From: Palsa-147 sp049279675
Lineage (GTDB): Bacteria > Acidobacteriota > Terriglobia > Acidiferrales > UBA7541
Assembly (NCBI GenBank): GCA_049279675.1
Contig: JBAPOP010000130.1
Location: 1-64,000 of the forward strand
DNA length: 64,000 nt
Direction: 5' to 3'
A program made the position numbers and the translations under genes. Positions 7,731 to 16,269 of the stretch are shown here, one piece after another (position 1 is the first letter of the stretch; each line of letters opens with the position of its first letter). The notes under the pieces were generated by a model that saw only the letters and a program-made list of their open reading frames with translations, searched no databases and had not been told where the DNA came from.

Positions 7731-9986
7731 ATGCCCGATTCATCTCCACTCTCCGGACGAACGATTTCCCACTTCCGCATCATCGACAAGTTGGGCGGTG
7801 GCGGCATGGGTGTCGTCTATAAAGCCGAAGACACGAAACTTAGCAGGTTTGTGGCGCTCAAGTTCCTACCGGATGAGGTGGCCAAAGACCCACAAGCTCT
7901 GAGCCGTTTTCAGCGCGAAGCCAAGGCGGCCTCCGCGCTGAATCATCCGAACATCTGCACGATTTATGAGATTGATGAGCATAACGGGCAGGCGTTTATC
8001 GCGATGGAGTTTCTGGATGGCGAAACGCTGAAACAGCGCATCGGCGGAAAACCTGTGGAGACGGAGGCGCTGCTCGGTTTGGCGATTGAGATTGCCGACG
8101 CTCTGGATGCCGCTCACGCAAAAGGAATAGTTCACCGCGACATCAAGCCTGCGAATATCTTCGTCACCGATCGCGGACACGCGAAGATTCTCGATTTCGG
8201 GCTGGCAAAAACGTTGCAGTCGGGACCGGCGCTGTCGATGTCGGCGACGCAGGATACTGCCGACGCGGTAACTCCCGAGCAACTGACGAGTCCTGGGAGC
8301 ACGCTCGGGACCATTGCCTATATGTCGCCAGAACAGATACGCGCGAAGGAATTGGACGCGCGAAGCGACCTTTTTTCCTTCGGCGCGGTGCTCTATGAAA
8401 TGGCGACAGGCGCGTTACCGTTCCGCGGCGAAAGCTCAGGCGTAATCACGGAAGCGATTCTGAACCGTACGCCGCCTCCGCCTATGCGATTGAATGCCGA
8501 TGTCCCGGCGGAACTCGAGCGCATCATCGCGAAGGCGCTAGAGAAAGACCGCGACACGCGGTATCAGCATGCCTCGGATATGCGCGCCGATTTGAAGCGG
8601 CTCAATCGCGACATGAATTCGAGCCGGCAGTCTGCGGCCGAAAAGAGCGACTCCTCGCACTTGCATCCTGCGCCCGCTGCGCCAACGTCCAAGTCCGTTG
8701 CCGTGCTCTATTTCGAAAATCAGGGCGGTTCGAAAGAAGATGAGTATTTGCGCGACGGCATCACCGAGGACATCATTACAGAGCTCTCCAAAATTAGCGG
8801 TCTGAACACTTTCTCCCGCCCGACGGTTTTGGCCTTCCGCGACAAGCCCGTGACTCCGGCGCAGATCGGCCAGCAGCTTGGCGCGGCCTACGTTCTCACC
8901 GGTACCTTGCGCCGCGCCGGAGCGCGCCTTCGCATCAGCGCCCAACTCATCGACACGCGCACCGATTTTCCGCTCTGGTCGGAGCGGTTCGATCGCGAGA
9001 TGAAGGACGTCTTCGAAGTACAGGACGAAATGGCACGCAAGATCGCCGAGGCCCTGCGCGTGAAACTTTCCCCGCAGGAGCTCGAGGCGCTGGCGGACAA
9101 GCCCACCGAAAACCCGCAAGCCTACGACCTGTACCTTCGCGGAAAGCGCTACGCCCGGCGTCTTACGCGTCAGGATGTCGAGTTCGCTCTGCAGATGTTC
9201 GAAAACGCAGTGTCCCTTGATCCGAGTTTCGCCCTGGCTTATGCGGCCAGCGCCAACGCCTGCGCGATGTACTACTCATTTTTCACACGGGATCAAGTTT
9301 GGGTCGAACGGGCAAGGGAAGCGTCCGGAAAGGCCGTCGCGCTGCGCTGGGATCTTCCGGAAACGCACGTCAGCCAAGCCTGGGTCCTCTATGCCGCTGG
9401 ACTTTATGACGAAGCCGTTCGGATGGTGAAGAAGGCCATCGAACGCAAGCGGGACTGCGACGGCGCGTATTACCTGCTTTGCCGCGCGCTCTTTGCCGCG
9501 GGCCGCGCACAGGAGGTTGTGGACGTTTCGGAATCCACGATTGAGGCGAGCGGTGAGGACTACAACGTTTATGTGCCGATCCTGAATGCTCTCGGTGACA
9601 TGAACAAGCAGGAAGCCCAGCTCAATATGACGCAGAGATTTTGCGTCGCGCTGGAAAACCACTTGAAACACGTGCCTGAGGATGCGCGAGCGCGCATTCT
9701 GCTCGGCGCCAACTACGCTAGATTGGGACGCGAGCAAGACGCGATGCGTGAACTTAACTTGGCCGTTACTTTGCGTGCCAATGAAGCCTCGATTCTCTAC
9801 AACGCGGCTTGCGTGTATTGCGGCCTCAAGAGAAAGGCCGAAGCCTTGGAAACCTTGCGCAAAGCGTGGGAAGCAGGTTCCAAGGACGCCGTCTGGGCCC
9901 GCCGCGACCCTGACCTCGCCATGCTTCACGGCGAACCTGAGTTTGAACGCATGTACCCAGAAAAGCCCACCGCACCCGCCGCCTAG
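7731..9986 (+). CDS. Ser/Thr protein kinase with TolB-like and TPR domains
   Basis: A 751-residue soluble kinase that should phosphorylate Ser/Thr on unknown partners. The kinase domain (about 14-275) has the glycine loop LGGGGMGVVYKAE, the VALK lysine (Lys44), HRDIKPAN (catalytic Asp137) and DFG (Asp155), so it looks active. Residues about 320-440 form a CadC/adenylate-cyclase-type TolB N-terminal domain (SVAVLYFENQGG to RISAQLIDT), and about 460-745 are TPR-like helices. No membrane helix is visible, unlike PASTA kinases. This domain order is common in Acidobacteria. Alone in its transcript, with the promoter just before its start. Confidence 0.92.
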   Translation: MPDSSPLSGRTISHFRIIDKLGGGGMGVVYKAEDTKLSRFVALKFLPDEVAKDPQALSRFQREAKAASALNHPNICTIYEIDEHNGQAFIAMEFLDGETLKQRIGGKPVETEALLGLAIEIADALDAAHAKGIVHRDIKPANIFVTDRGHAKILDFGLAKTLQSGPALSMSATQDTADAVTPEQLTSPGSTLGTIAYMSPEQIRAKELDARSDLFSFGAVLYEMATGALPFRGESSGVITEAILNRTPPPPMRLNADVPAELERIIAKALEKDRDTRYQHASDMRADLKRLNRDMNSSRQSAAEKSDSSHLHPAPAAPTSKSVAVLYFENQGGSKEDEYLRDGITEDIITELSKISGLNTFSRPTVLAFRDKPVTPAQIGQQLGAAYVLTGTLRRAGARLRISAQLIDTRTDFPLWSERFDREMKDVFEVQDEMARKIAEALRVKLSPQELEALADKPTENPQAYDLYLRGKRYARRLTRQDVEFALQMFENAVSLDPSFALAYAASANACAMYYSFFTRDQVWVERAREASGKAVALRWDLPETHVSQAWVLYAAGLYDEAVRMVKKAIERKRDCDGAYYLLCRALFAAGRAQEVVDVSESTIEASGEDYNVYVPILNALGDMNKQEAQLNMTQRFCVALENHLKHVPEDARARILLGANYARLGREQDAMRELNLAVTLRANEASILYNAACVYCGLKRKAEALETLRKAWEAGSKDAVWARRDPDLAMLHGEPEFERMYPEKPTAPAA

Positions 9987-10047
9987 GATTCACACTAGTT
10001 CAATTCGATCTGCAGGGGATTACCGGAAACAAACCCACTTTGTTCAC

Positions 10048-11691
10048 TCAGGATTCGTAGACCCATTTGCCACCGACCATGGTGCGTTCGATGGGGATGT
10101 TGCGGAGATTTGATGGGTCAGTTTTGAAGGGATTCTCGCCTAGGACTATCAGGTCGGCCAGCTTGCCGATTTCGATCGTGCCTTTGATATTTTCTTCGAA
10201 TGCGGCGTAGGCGCCGTTGATGGTTCCGCAGCGAATGGCTTCCTCGAGAGTGATGCGCTGATTTGGGCCCCAGACGTTTCCTTTCATGTCGGTTCGAGTG
10301 ACTTGCGATTGGAGCCACATCATCGGGTCGGATGGACTGGCGGTGTAATCGGAAGAGTCGGTGGGACGCAAGCCGGCATTGAGAAAATCGCGCATGGGGA
10401 ACATGTGGCGCGTGCGCTCTTCGCCGTAGAAGTGCATGACGTCGCCGTGGAAATAGACGTAGCAGGAGAATGGCGCGGGGATGACGTTGAGGGCGCGCAT
10501 GCGCTCGATGAGCGAAGGATTGAGCAGAGTGCAGTGCTCGATGCGGAAGCGCGGATCGCGGCGCGGAATTTCGCGCTGCACCTGCTCGTAGACGCCGAGG
10601 ATTTCATCGATGGCGAGGTCACCGTTGGCGTGAGTGCCGAGCTGCCAGCCGGCAGCGTGAGCTTTTCGCGAAGTTTCGAGGAGCGTCTCGCGCGGCGTGA
10701 CTTGCAAGCCGGAATAGTTGGGAATTCCGATGTAGGGCTGCGAGAGCCACGCGGTGCGCTCGGAAATTGAGCCATCGGCATATTGTTTGACGCCGCCGAT
10801 GCGCAGCGATTCGTCACCGAAGCCGGAGTGAATTCCTGAATCCATGAAATGGTTGAGCGACTTGGCGGAGATGAGGCAGTAGACGCGGAAAAGCAATTCG
10901 CCGGCGTCGCGGGAATCCTGATAGCCCTGGACGTCTTCGGGGCGCGCGTCCGCGTCGCAAGTGGATGTGACGCCTTTTTTTGTGAACATTTTTGCGACGA
11001 GTGTGGCGGCGCGGCGGTAGTCGTCGCGGGTGGGACGGTCCTCGATCAATTTGTCGAAGACTTGCGTCGCTGCGTCGCCGACGAACCCGGTGAGATGGCC
11101 CGCGGCATCGTGTTCGAAGCGGCCGCCGGGAGGATCGGGCGTTTTGTCGTCGACGTTTGCGAGTTTGAAGGCGAGCGAATTGACGAAGACGGTGTGGCCG
11201 CCGCGATGATGGACGAGAACGGGGAGATCGGGGACCGCGGCATCGAGGTCGTGGCGATTGATGGGGCGAGGAGTTTTTCCGTCGTCGTAGAGGAAACCCA
11301 AGACCCATTGGCCAGGGGCAGTTTTCTGGGATCGCTCGCGGAGAGCGGATTGAATTGCGTCGATTGAATCTTTGTCGCAGGCGACCATGCGGATGAAGTC
11401 CACGCCACTTTCGCAGGGATGCGCGTGGGCGTCGTTGAAGCCGGGGAGGACCGTTCTTCCGCCGAGATCGATTTTGCGTGTGAGCGCGCTTGCGAGATTG
11501 AGGACTTCGTCATTCGAGCCGACCGCAAGGAAACGGCCGCCGCTGATTGCGACTGCTTGCGCGCGAGGCTGGTTTTCATCGACGGTCCAGATGTTGCTGT
11601 TGTGGAGAATTAGATCGGGCTGGACGCGGCTCAACGGCGAGAGAGCGAAGGCGCCGACGGACGCGACGAAATCGCGGCGAGAGATTTGCAT
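10048..11691 (-). CDS. Tat-exported amidohydrolase (YtcJ-like)
   Basis: A 547-residue metal-dependent hydrolase of the amidohydrolase superfamily, YtcJ/exoenzyme-regulatory-type branch. The N-terminus MQISRRDFVASVGAFALSP has a twin-arginine motif and short hydrophobic stretch, so export in folded form is likely. Conserved parts are GGRTVLPGFNDAHAHP (first two metal His), LGTHANGDLAIDEI, RIEHCTLLNPS and TDSSDYTASPSDPMMW. The end, GKLADLIVLGENPF, is the usual closing beta sandwich. The substrate of this branch is generally unknown. Single gene, convergent with the kinase. Confidence 0.88.
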   Translation of the reverse strand: MQISRRDFVASVGAFALSPLSRVQPDLILHNSNIWTVDENQPRAQAVAISGGRFLAVGSNDEVLNLASALTRKIDLGGRTVLPGFNDAHAHPCESGVDFIRMVACDKDSIDAIQSALRERSQKTAPGQWVLGFLYDDGKTPRPINRHDLDAAVPDLPVLVHHRGGHTVFVNSLAFKLANVDDKTPDPPGGRFEHDAAGHLTGFVGDAATQVFDKLIEDRPTRDDYRRAATLVAKMFTKKGVTSTCDADARPEDVQGYQDSRDAGELLFRVYCLISAKSLNHFMDSGIHSGFGDESLRIGGVKQYADGSISERTAWLSQPYIGIPNYSGLQVTPRETLLETSRKAHAAGWQLGTHANGDLAIDEILGVYEQVQREIPRRDPRFRIEHCTLLNPSLIERMRALNVIPAPFSCYVYFHGDVMHFYGEERTRHMFPMRDFLNAGLRPTDSSDYTASPSDPMMWLQSQVTRTDMKGNVWGPNQRITLEEAIRCGTINGAYAAFEENIKGTIEIGKLADLIVLGENPFKTDPSNLRNIPIERTMVGGKWVYES

Positions 11692-11861
11692 GGAGGCTCC
11701 TGATTCGACGGGCGAAAGGATACTTCACAGAAGAGATTCGTTGCGAGATTTTTTCGGAACACTACGGCCAAAGGCACCGGGCGTGCGAGTCCAATTTAGG
11801 GCGAGATGCGGCGATTAGGCACATTGTAGTGAGCGTCGGCGCCGGGAGAAAAATTCGAGGC

Positions 11862-11867
11862 TATAAT
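11862..11867 (+). promoter_or_regulatory. Probable -10 box
   Basis: A perfect TATAAT about 31 bases before the ATG at 11899. It would give a leader of roughly 25 bases carrying the GAAAGGA ribosome site. No good -35 box is seen, so activation by a factor or an alternative contact is possible. Confidence 0.35.
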
Positions 11868-11898
11868 CAGCGCAGCTGGACGACGTGAAAGGATATCG

Positions 11899-12552
11899 AT
11901 GAAGAACGGAATTATCGGACTAATGGCGATTGGCGCGCTTTTGTCCACGAGCTGCGTGGGCGCGCAGGATTTGCCGATGAAGGTGAAGGGCGGGCATGAG
12001 CTCGGAGAAACGGCCGAGCAGTTTTTCGCGGAGGGGCATGAAACGGAAGTGCTAGGCGCATGCGCGTCGGGGGATTTCAAGAGTTTGAAAAAGTCGACCA
12101 AGCGTTTGGCGAAGCAATACTGCGACCAACTGGCGGACTGGCGACAGCGAGCCAAGAGCGGGAAGCGGCTCGAGTACAAAGGCATCGGCGACGCGGCCGA
12201 ATTTCGCACGGACACGTTTACGTTCGATGGGGGCCACCTTGTTAAGGTGGAACTGATCTACGCCGCGCCGAGCCCGGAGGCCAATTACAAGGGCAAATCG
12301 TTCACGGAAATCTTCGCGGGAGTAAAAGAGGCGTACGGTGCGCCGACGAGAGAGAGCAGCGAGACGACGCAGAGTGTTTACGGGCAGCAGTTCGTTGCGC
12401 ACCGCGAAATTTGGGTGGCGCCGCACGCCGCGATCGTCATCGCGGAGAAGCCCGGGGCGGATGGATCGACGACGCTGCTTGCGTTCACGCGCGAGGAGTA
12501 CGACCGCACGATGGCTTCGGGGAAACCGAAGGCTTCAAATCCGCTACAATGA
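11899..12552 (+). CDS. Secreted protein of unknown function
   Basis: A 217-residue exported protein. Residues 1-22 (MKNGIIGLMAIGALLSTSCV and on to GAQ) are a signal; the Cys in STSC could also serve as a lipobox. The mature part carries two Cys (LGACASGD, AKQYCDQ), a basic helix (KSLKKSTKRLAKQY) and a strand-rich second half (LVKVELIYAAP, EIWVAPHAAIVIAEK). I recognise no family. A GAAAGGA ribosome site lies six bases before ATG. Possibly co-transcribed with the small membrane protein that begins 30 bases after its stop. Confidence 0.7.
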   Translation: MKNGIIGLMAIGALLSTSCVGAQDLPMKVKGGHELGETAEQFFAEGHETEVLGACASGDFKSLKKSTKRLAKQYCDQLADWRQRAKSGKRLEYKGIGDAAEFRTDTFTFDGGHLVKVELIYAAPSPEANYKGKSFTEIFAGVKEAYGAPTRESSETTQSVYGQQFVAHREIWVAPHAAIVIAEKPGADGSTTLLAFTREEYDRTMASGKPKASNPLQ

Positions 12553-12582
12553 CGCTTCCTGTATGAGAGGAGCGATAAAGAC

Positions 12583-12741
12583 ATGTTGGTGATGTTTGTT
12601 CTTCCGGCGGTGGTGCTATTGGTGCTGGTGTTTAGTCTCCCGATTTGGAAGCATCCGAAGAAGTGGAGCTTTTATTCCATCGGCGGCATAAGTCTGATCA
12701 TACTGATCGTTCTGATTCTATTTTGGACCGGACATCTGTAG
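12583..12741 (+). CDS. Small membrane protein resembling DUF3309
   Basis: A 52-residue protein with two hydrophobic segments (about 2-18 and 32-48) separated by a short loop IWKHPKKWSFYS. The pattern of a first helix, LPxW, a basic loop with Trp, a Gly pair and a second Ile/Leu-rich helix resembles the DUF3309 family of tiny inner-membrane proteins. A GAGAGGAG ribosome site sits ten bases before ATG. It follows the secreted-protein gene by 30 bases and probably shares its transcript. Role unknown; family match is by eye and moderate. Confidence 0.6.
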   Translation: MLVMFVLPAVVLLVLVFSLPIWKHPKKWSFYSIGGISLIILIVLILFWTGHL

Positions 12742-12914
12742 TTGGTGATTCGCGGTGAGAGTCTGGTGTCTTTACTTCAGTTTCGTTTCAAACTCTCGAG
12801 TGGATGATCGCTCGTAACGCTTTGCGATCGACGCGACGAACTCGCAGGCAGGGGCCTCCGGGCTCTGACGCGAATTGGGGGCACCCGAGCTCAATCCACG
12901 ATCGGAGTATGCAA

Positions 12915-14069
12915 ATGCGGTTTTCTTTAGCCGGAATTGTTTTGCTTCTGGTTGTGCTGGCGATCGCGCGATTTGCCGCGGGACAACAGGCGAAAACTGC
13001 GCCTCCTGCCGCGATGCCGCCCGCGCCGGTGGTTTCTCCTGAAGTACACGCTGACCGAAGTGCGACTTTTCGTTTTCAGGCGCCGAATGCGAAGGAAGTG
13101 AAGTTGGCGCTGGAAGGCGCGGAGCCGGTGGAGATGCAGAAAGACGCGCAAGGCGTGTGGAGCGTGACGACGGCTGCTCTGGCTCCCGACTACTACGAAT
13201 ATTCAATCGTCGCTGACGGTGTGCGATTGCTTGATCCGTTGAACGCCCAGATGACCGTGAATTTGCTGACGCCGGCGAGCGTTCTTCATGTTCCGGGACC
13301 GGCATCGCTGCCGTGGGAATTGAGCGATGTGCCGCACGGCGAAATCCATCATCATTTTTATAAATCGGCGGTGGCGCAGGTGCTGGGCGATTACTACGTC
13401 TATACGCCGCCGGGATACGAGAGCTCGGACAGGCAGGAATATCCCGTTCTCTATCTTCTGCATGGGTACAGCGACGACGCGAGCGCTTGGACGGGCGTTG
13501 GTCGCGTGAATGTGATTCTCGATAATCTGATCGCGCGGGGCAAGGCGAAGCCGATGATCGTGGTGATGCCGCTCGGTTACGGCACGATCGACATGGTGCG
13601 GCTCGGCTGGGGCGCATGGGAACACGCGGATTTGCGCGATCGCAATTTCGCGAAGTTTACGGAGGCTTTGCTTACCGAGGTGATGCCGCGGGTTGAAAGC
13701 GAATATCGCGTCAAGAAAGATCGCGAGGCGCGGGCGATTGCGGGACTGTCTATGGGCGGGTCGGAATCGCTGCTTACTGGATTGAACCACCTCGATAAAT
13801 TTTCGTGGATCGGCGCTTTTAGTTCGGGCGGAATTCCTGAAGATTTTCAGAAGGATTTTCCGTCTCTCGACGCGCAGGCGAACGGGCAGATTCATTTGCT
13901 GTGGATTGCTTGCGGCACTGAGGATCGATTGATCGGGCTCAATCGCAAACTGAGCGAATGGTTGAAAAGCAAGGGCGTACAGCATGCGGATATTGAAACG
14001 CCGGGGGCGCACACGTGGATGGTGTGGCGGCGGAATTTGGCGGAGTTTGCGGGGTTGTTGTTTCGATAG
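12915..14069 (+). CDS. Secreted esterase, enterochelin esterase/esterase D-like
   Basis: A secreted alpha/beta hydrolase of the PF00756 esterase type. After a signal peptide (MRFSLAGIVLLLVVLAIARF, cut near AAGQQ) comes a beta-sandwich like CBM48/E-set domains (FRFQAPNAKEVKLALEG to YYEYSIVADG), then the hydrolase: VLYLLHGYSDD (oxyanion side), IAGLSMGGSES with the catalytic Ser, and a C-terminal PGAHTW with the His. Domain order matches exported esterases acting on feruloyl- or acetyl-substituted polysaccharides, but the substrate is not shown. Start 12915 has GGAG seven bases upstream; ATG 12909 is possible. Confidence 0.85.
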   Translation: MRFSLAGIVLLLVVLAIARFAAGQQAKTAPPAAMPPAPVVSPEVHADRSATFRFQAPNAKEVKLALEGAEPVEMQKDAQGVWSVTTAALAPDYYEYSIVADGVRLLDPLNAQMTVNLLTPASVLHVPGPASLPWELSDVPHGEIHHHFYKSAVAQVLGDYYVYTPPGYESSDRQEYPVLYLLHGYSDDASAWTGVGRVNVILDNLIARGKAKPMIVVMPLGYGTIDMVRLGWGAWEHADLRDRNFAKFTEALLTEVMPRVESEYRVKKDREARAIAGLSMGGSESLLTGLNHLDKFSWIGAFSSGGIPEDFQKDFPSLDAQANGQIHLLWIACGTEDRLIGLNRKLSEWLKSKGVQHADIETPGAHTWMVWRRNLAEFAGLLFR

Positions 14070-14124
14070 GGGCGAGAGAGCAATTGTGACTCCGGCGTTT
14101 GGTGTGCATTTTTCGCGCGCGATC

Positions 14125-14151
14125 CCGGCCGGCCTTCCGGCCAGCCCTACG
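14125..14151 (-). repeat. REP-like palindrome (GTAG head), family B
   Basis: On the minus strand: GTAG head, then a hairpin with arms GGCCGG / CCGGCC. It is identical over 27 bases to the opposite-strand copy at 23552-23578, about 9.4 kb away. Confidence 0.65.
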
Positions 14152-14189
14152 AACAGCGAGACCGCGTTATCGCATGAATTGTAGAACTG

Positions 14190-15731
14190 CTATTTTTGTT
14201 TTGACGCGATTGACGATTCGAAGCGATTGAATTCGAGTTCTTCCTGCCATTCTAGGCGGGCCTTTTCGTTTGCAGCTAGAAAATTCCTGCAGGCTGATGT
14301 CGACGGCTCGGACTTTGCGGACTCACCTGCACATGCCGGGACGAATGATTTGTAGTCCCGCGTAGACCATAGGCTTGACCCTCTGACGAAAGCGTATTCG
14401 AGGCTGTTGCGCGCGAACGTCTTCAAGTCCGGATAGCCGATGTGAAAATCCACGACGGCGGTGCGGAAATATTCGGTGAGGTCGGAGCGAACGATGGCTT
14501 CGTCGTCGGTGGCGAGGGAGATTGGAACTCCGGCGTGGAAATATGTGGCGCAAGGATTTTCGTTGTTCGGCACTTCGCGGACGATCTGATAGCCGTGAAT
14601 GGCGCATTCGACGAGGATGTGCTTGCGCGCCATCTCGGCGAGGAGAGCGGGCGCATCGTCTTCGTAGATGATGTCAATGCCGTGGCCGATGCGTTCGGCG
14701 TGGCCGATTTCGATCGACTTGCGAATGTGCGACGCGAGCAATTCTTCGGGGTTCACTTCGCCGGGTGTGAGTTCGCCGGCGTGTAGCGTGATGTGGACCT
14801 TTGGATAGACGCCGTGGAGATAGTCGAGCATGCGCATGTGGAGATCGAAATCGTCGAGCGCGCGATATTCATCCTGCGATTGAACGAGATTGATGCCGAC
14901 GACGCGTGAATCCTTTCCGGCGAGTTCGAACCCAGCGAGCATCTGCGCGAAAACTTGCTCTTTCGGAAACGCGCGCAGGACCTGATTGAGGAAGCGAAGC
15001 GTGACGCCGCATCCGGCCTTTGGTTGCGGAGTATCGCAGCCGAGCATCTGGCGCATGACTTTTTCGCCGGTGTCGAGATTGCGCTGGCCCGCGGCGACGA
15101 CTTTGTCCATGCCGGCGGCGAGCATCTTCTGGCGTAGGGCGGCGAGATCGTCGTCCCAGCCGACTTCGCGGCCGAGCTTGAGTGATTCACCCTGGTCGGG
15201 CGTGAGCATCGTCTCCAGATAGATTTCGTGCTGAAGTCCGGCGCGCTCGGCGACTTCGGCGAACATTTCGCCCCAGTGCCGGTTTACGACAGGATCGAAT
15301 TTTCCGAAGGCCGCAAAGAAGTGATAGCGAACGGAGCGATCGTCGCCCGAGCGGACGTAATTGCGGATGGACCACGCGTCGATTACCTGATTCCGAAAAG
15401 GAAAATTGGTCAGCGCTTGCGCGGCGGGGAGTTGGCCCTTCGCGGCGTCGCAGGGAGGCTGCGAGATGTCGGCGTGGTGATCGATGCAGAGGCCGTCCTC
15501 GACCGCGTACTGAATGTAGCTTTCAGCGTAGACCGAGCCCGTGAGGTGATGATGGAGATCGGCGCCCTTGGGCATGCGATGGAGGAAATCTTCGAGCAGC
15601 ATCGGATTATTGCGGGCGGAGTCGAGATATTGGGCCGTGCGCGCGGCGGGGGACTGCGCATGCGCGATGACGGGCCACGAGGCAACGTGCGCAACGAGTA
15701 CGAAGAGGGCGCATAAATTTCTGCGATACAT
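14190..15731 (-). CDS. Secreted adenosine deaminase-type hydrolase
   Basis: A 513-residue member of the adenosine/AMP deaminase family that should convert adenosine (or a related purine) to inosine with release of ammonia. A signal peptide (hydrophobic 5-24, cut near AHAQ) places it outside the cytoplasm, like the ADGF-type secreted deaminases. Visible zinc and catalytic residues: GADLHHHLTGSV (His pair), HITLHAGELTPG (His and Glu), AERIGHGIDI (His) and PISLATDDEAI (Asp pair). The length, larger than cytoplasmic Add, also fits ADGF forms. A GGGAG site lies seven bases before ATG. Single gene; likely serves nucleoside salvage from the environment. Confidence 0.88.
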   Translation of the reverse strand: MYRRNLCALFVLVAHVASWPVIAHAQSPAARTAQYLDSARNNPMLLEDFLHRMPKGADLHHHLTGSVYAESYIQYAVEDGLCIDHHADISQPPCDAAKGQLPAAQALTNFPFRNQVIDAWSIRNYVRSGDDRSVRYHFFAAFGKFDPVVNRHWGEMFAEVAERAGLQHEIYLETMLTPDQGESLKLGREVGWDDDLAALRQKMLAAGMDKVVAAGQRNLDTGEKVMRQMLGCDTPQPKAGCGVTLRFLNQVLRAFPKEQVFAQMLAGFELAGKDSRVVGINLVQSQDEYRALDDFDLHMRMLDYLHGVYPKVHITLHAGELTPGEVNPEELLASHIRKSIEIGHAERIGHGIDIIYEDDAPALLAEMARKHILVECAIHGYQIVREVPNNENPCATYFHAGVPISLATDDEAIVRSDLTEYFRTAVVDFHIGYPDLKTFARNSLEYAFVRGSSLWSTRDYKSFVPACAGESAKSEPSTSACRNFLAANEKARLEWQEELEFNRFESSIASKQK

Positions 15732-15775
15732 AGTGAACTCCCGTTTATTTTTTTCGAGTCGCGCGGCGCGGAGAA

Positions 15776-16129
15776 TTAGCCTGCGCGGGCCCCGTCGGGG
15801 ACATGCGTCTCGGGAATGGCGAGCGCGGGCGTGATTCCGTCGGCGTAGCCAATGTCGAAGAGCATCCCTTCGGAGAGAATGCCAGCCATTTGGCGCGGTT
15901 CGAGATTGATGATGAACAGAGCTTGCCTGTGCTCGAGATCCTTGCAGTTTACTCGCTCGCGTTTCATGCCGGCGAGAATCGTGCGTTTGTGATCGCCGAA
16001 ATTTACGGTGAGGGCGACGAGTTTTTCTGAGCCTTCGACGTTGTTGACGGCGTCGATCGTGCCGACGCGAACATCGAGTTGATTGACGGCGTCGAGTGTG
16101 ACGGTGGGCTTAATCGGTGCTGGTTGCAT
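15776..16129 (-). CDS. csaA: tRNA-binding domain protein, CsaA-like
   Basis: A 117-residue protein made up entirely of an EMAP/tRNA-binding OB fold, as in CsaA: LDVRVGTIDAVNNVEGSEKL, a strand with TILAGMKRE, and FIINLEPRQMAGILSEGML. CsaA proteins bind tRNA-like or unfolded substrates and have a proposed chaperone role in secretion; that role is not proven here. I prefer ATG 16129 because it gives the usual CsaA length; the frame is open to 16183. It lies 45 bases upstream of the deaminase gene, same strand, so co-transcription is possible. Confidence 0.82.
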   Translation of the reverse strand: MQPAPIKPTVTLDAVNQLDVRVGTIDAVNNVEGSEKLVALTVNFGDHKRTILAGMKRERVNCKDLEHRQALFIINLEPRQMAGILSEGMLFDIGYADGITPALAIPETHVPDGARAG

Positions 16130-16197
16130 GGCGAGAAGGGTAGCATGGGCGCATCGTTTACGAGAGTAGCTGCTCAGTTCCATAGCAAAAACAAGAT

Positions 16198-16220
16198 GCC
16201 GCCCTGAAGGCCGGCGCTAC
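16198..16220 (-). repeat. REP-like palindrome (GTAG head), degenerate
   Basis: Minus strand: GTAG, then CGCCGGCCTTCAGGGCGGC, an imperfect hairpin. A worn member of the same GTAG-headed group as the copies at 23.5-23.8 kb. Confidence 0.45.
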
Positions 16221-16269
16221 AAGTGCCGAAATCGGCCGCGCGGTCAGCATGGCGAAATTTCGGTTGCGG

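Noticed and set aside
7193..7807. A 204-codon minus-strand frame upstream of the chitinase gene
   Set aside because: It overlaps the chitinase N-terminus and the kinase start in another frame and shows no domain.
10303..11888. Several long plus-strand frames opposite the amidohydrolase gene
   Set aside because: They are antisense shadows caused by high third-position GC; the minus-strand amidohydrolase has all family motifs.
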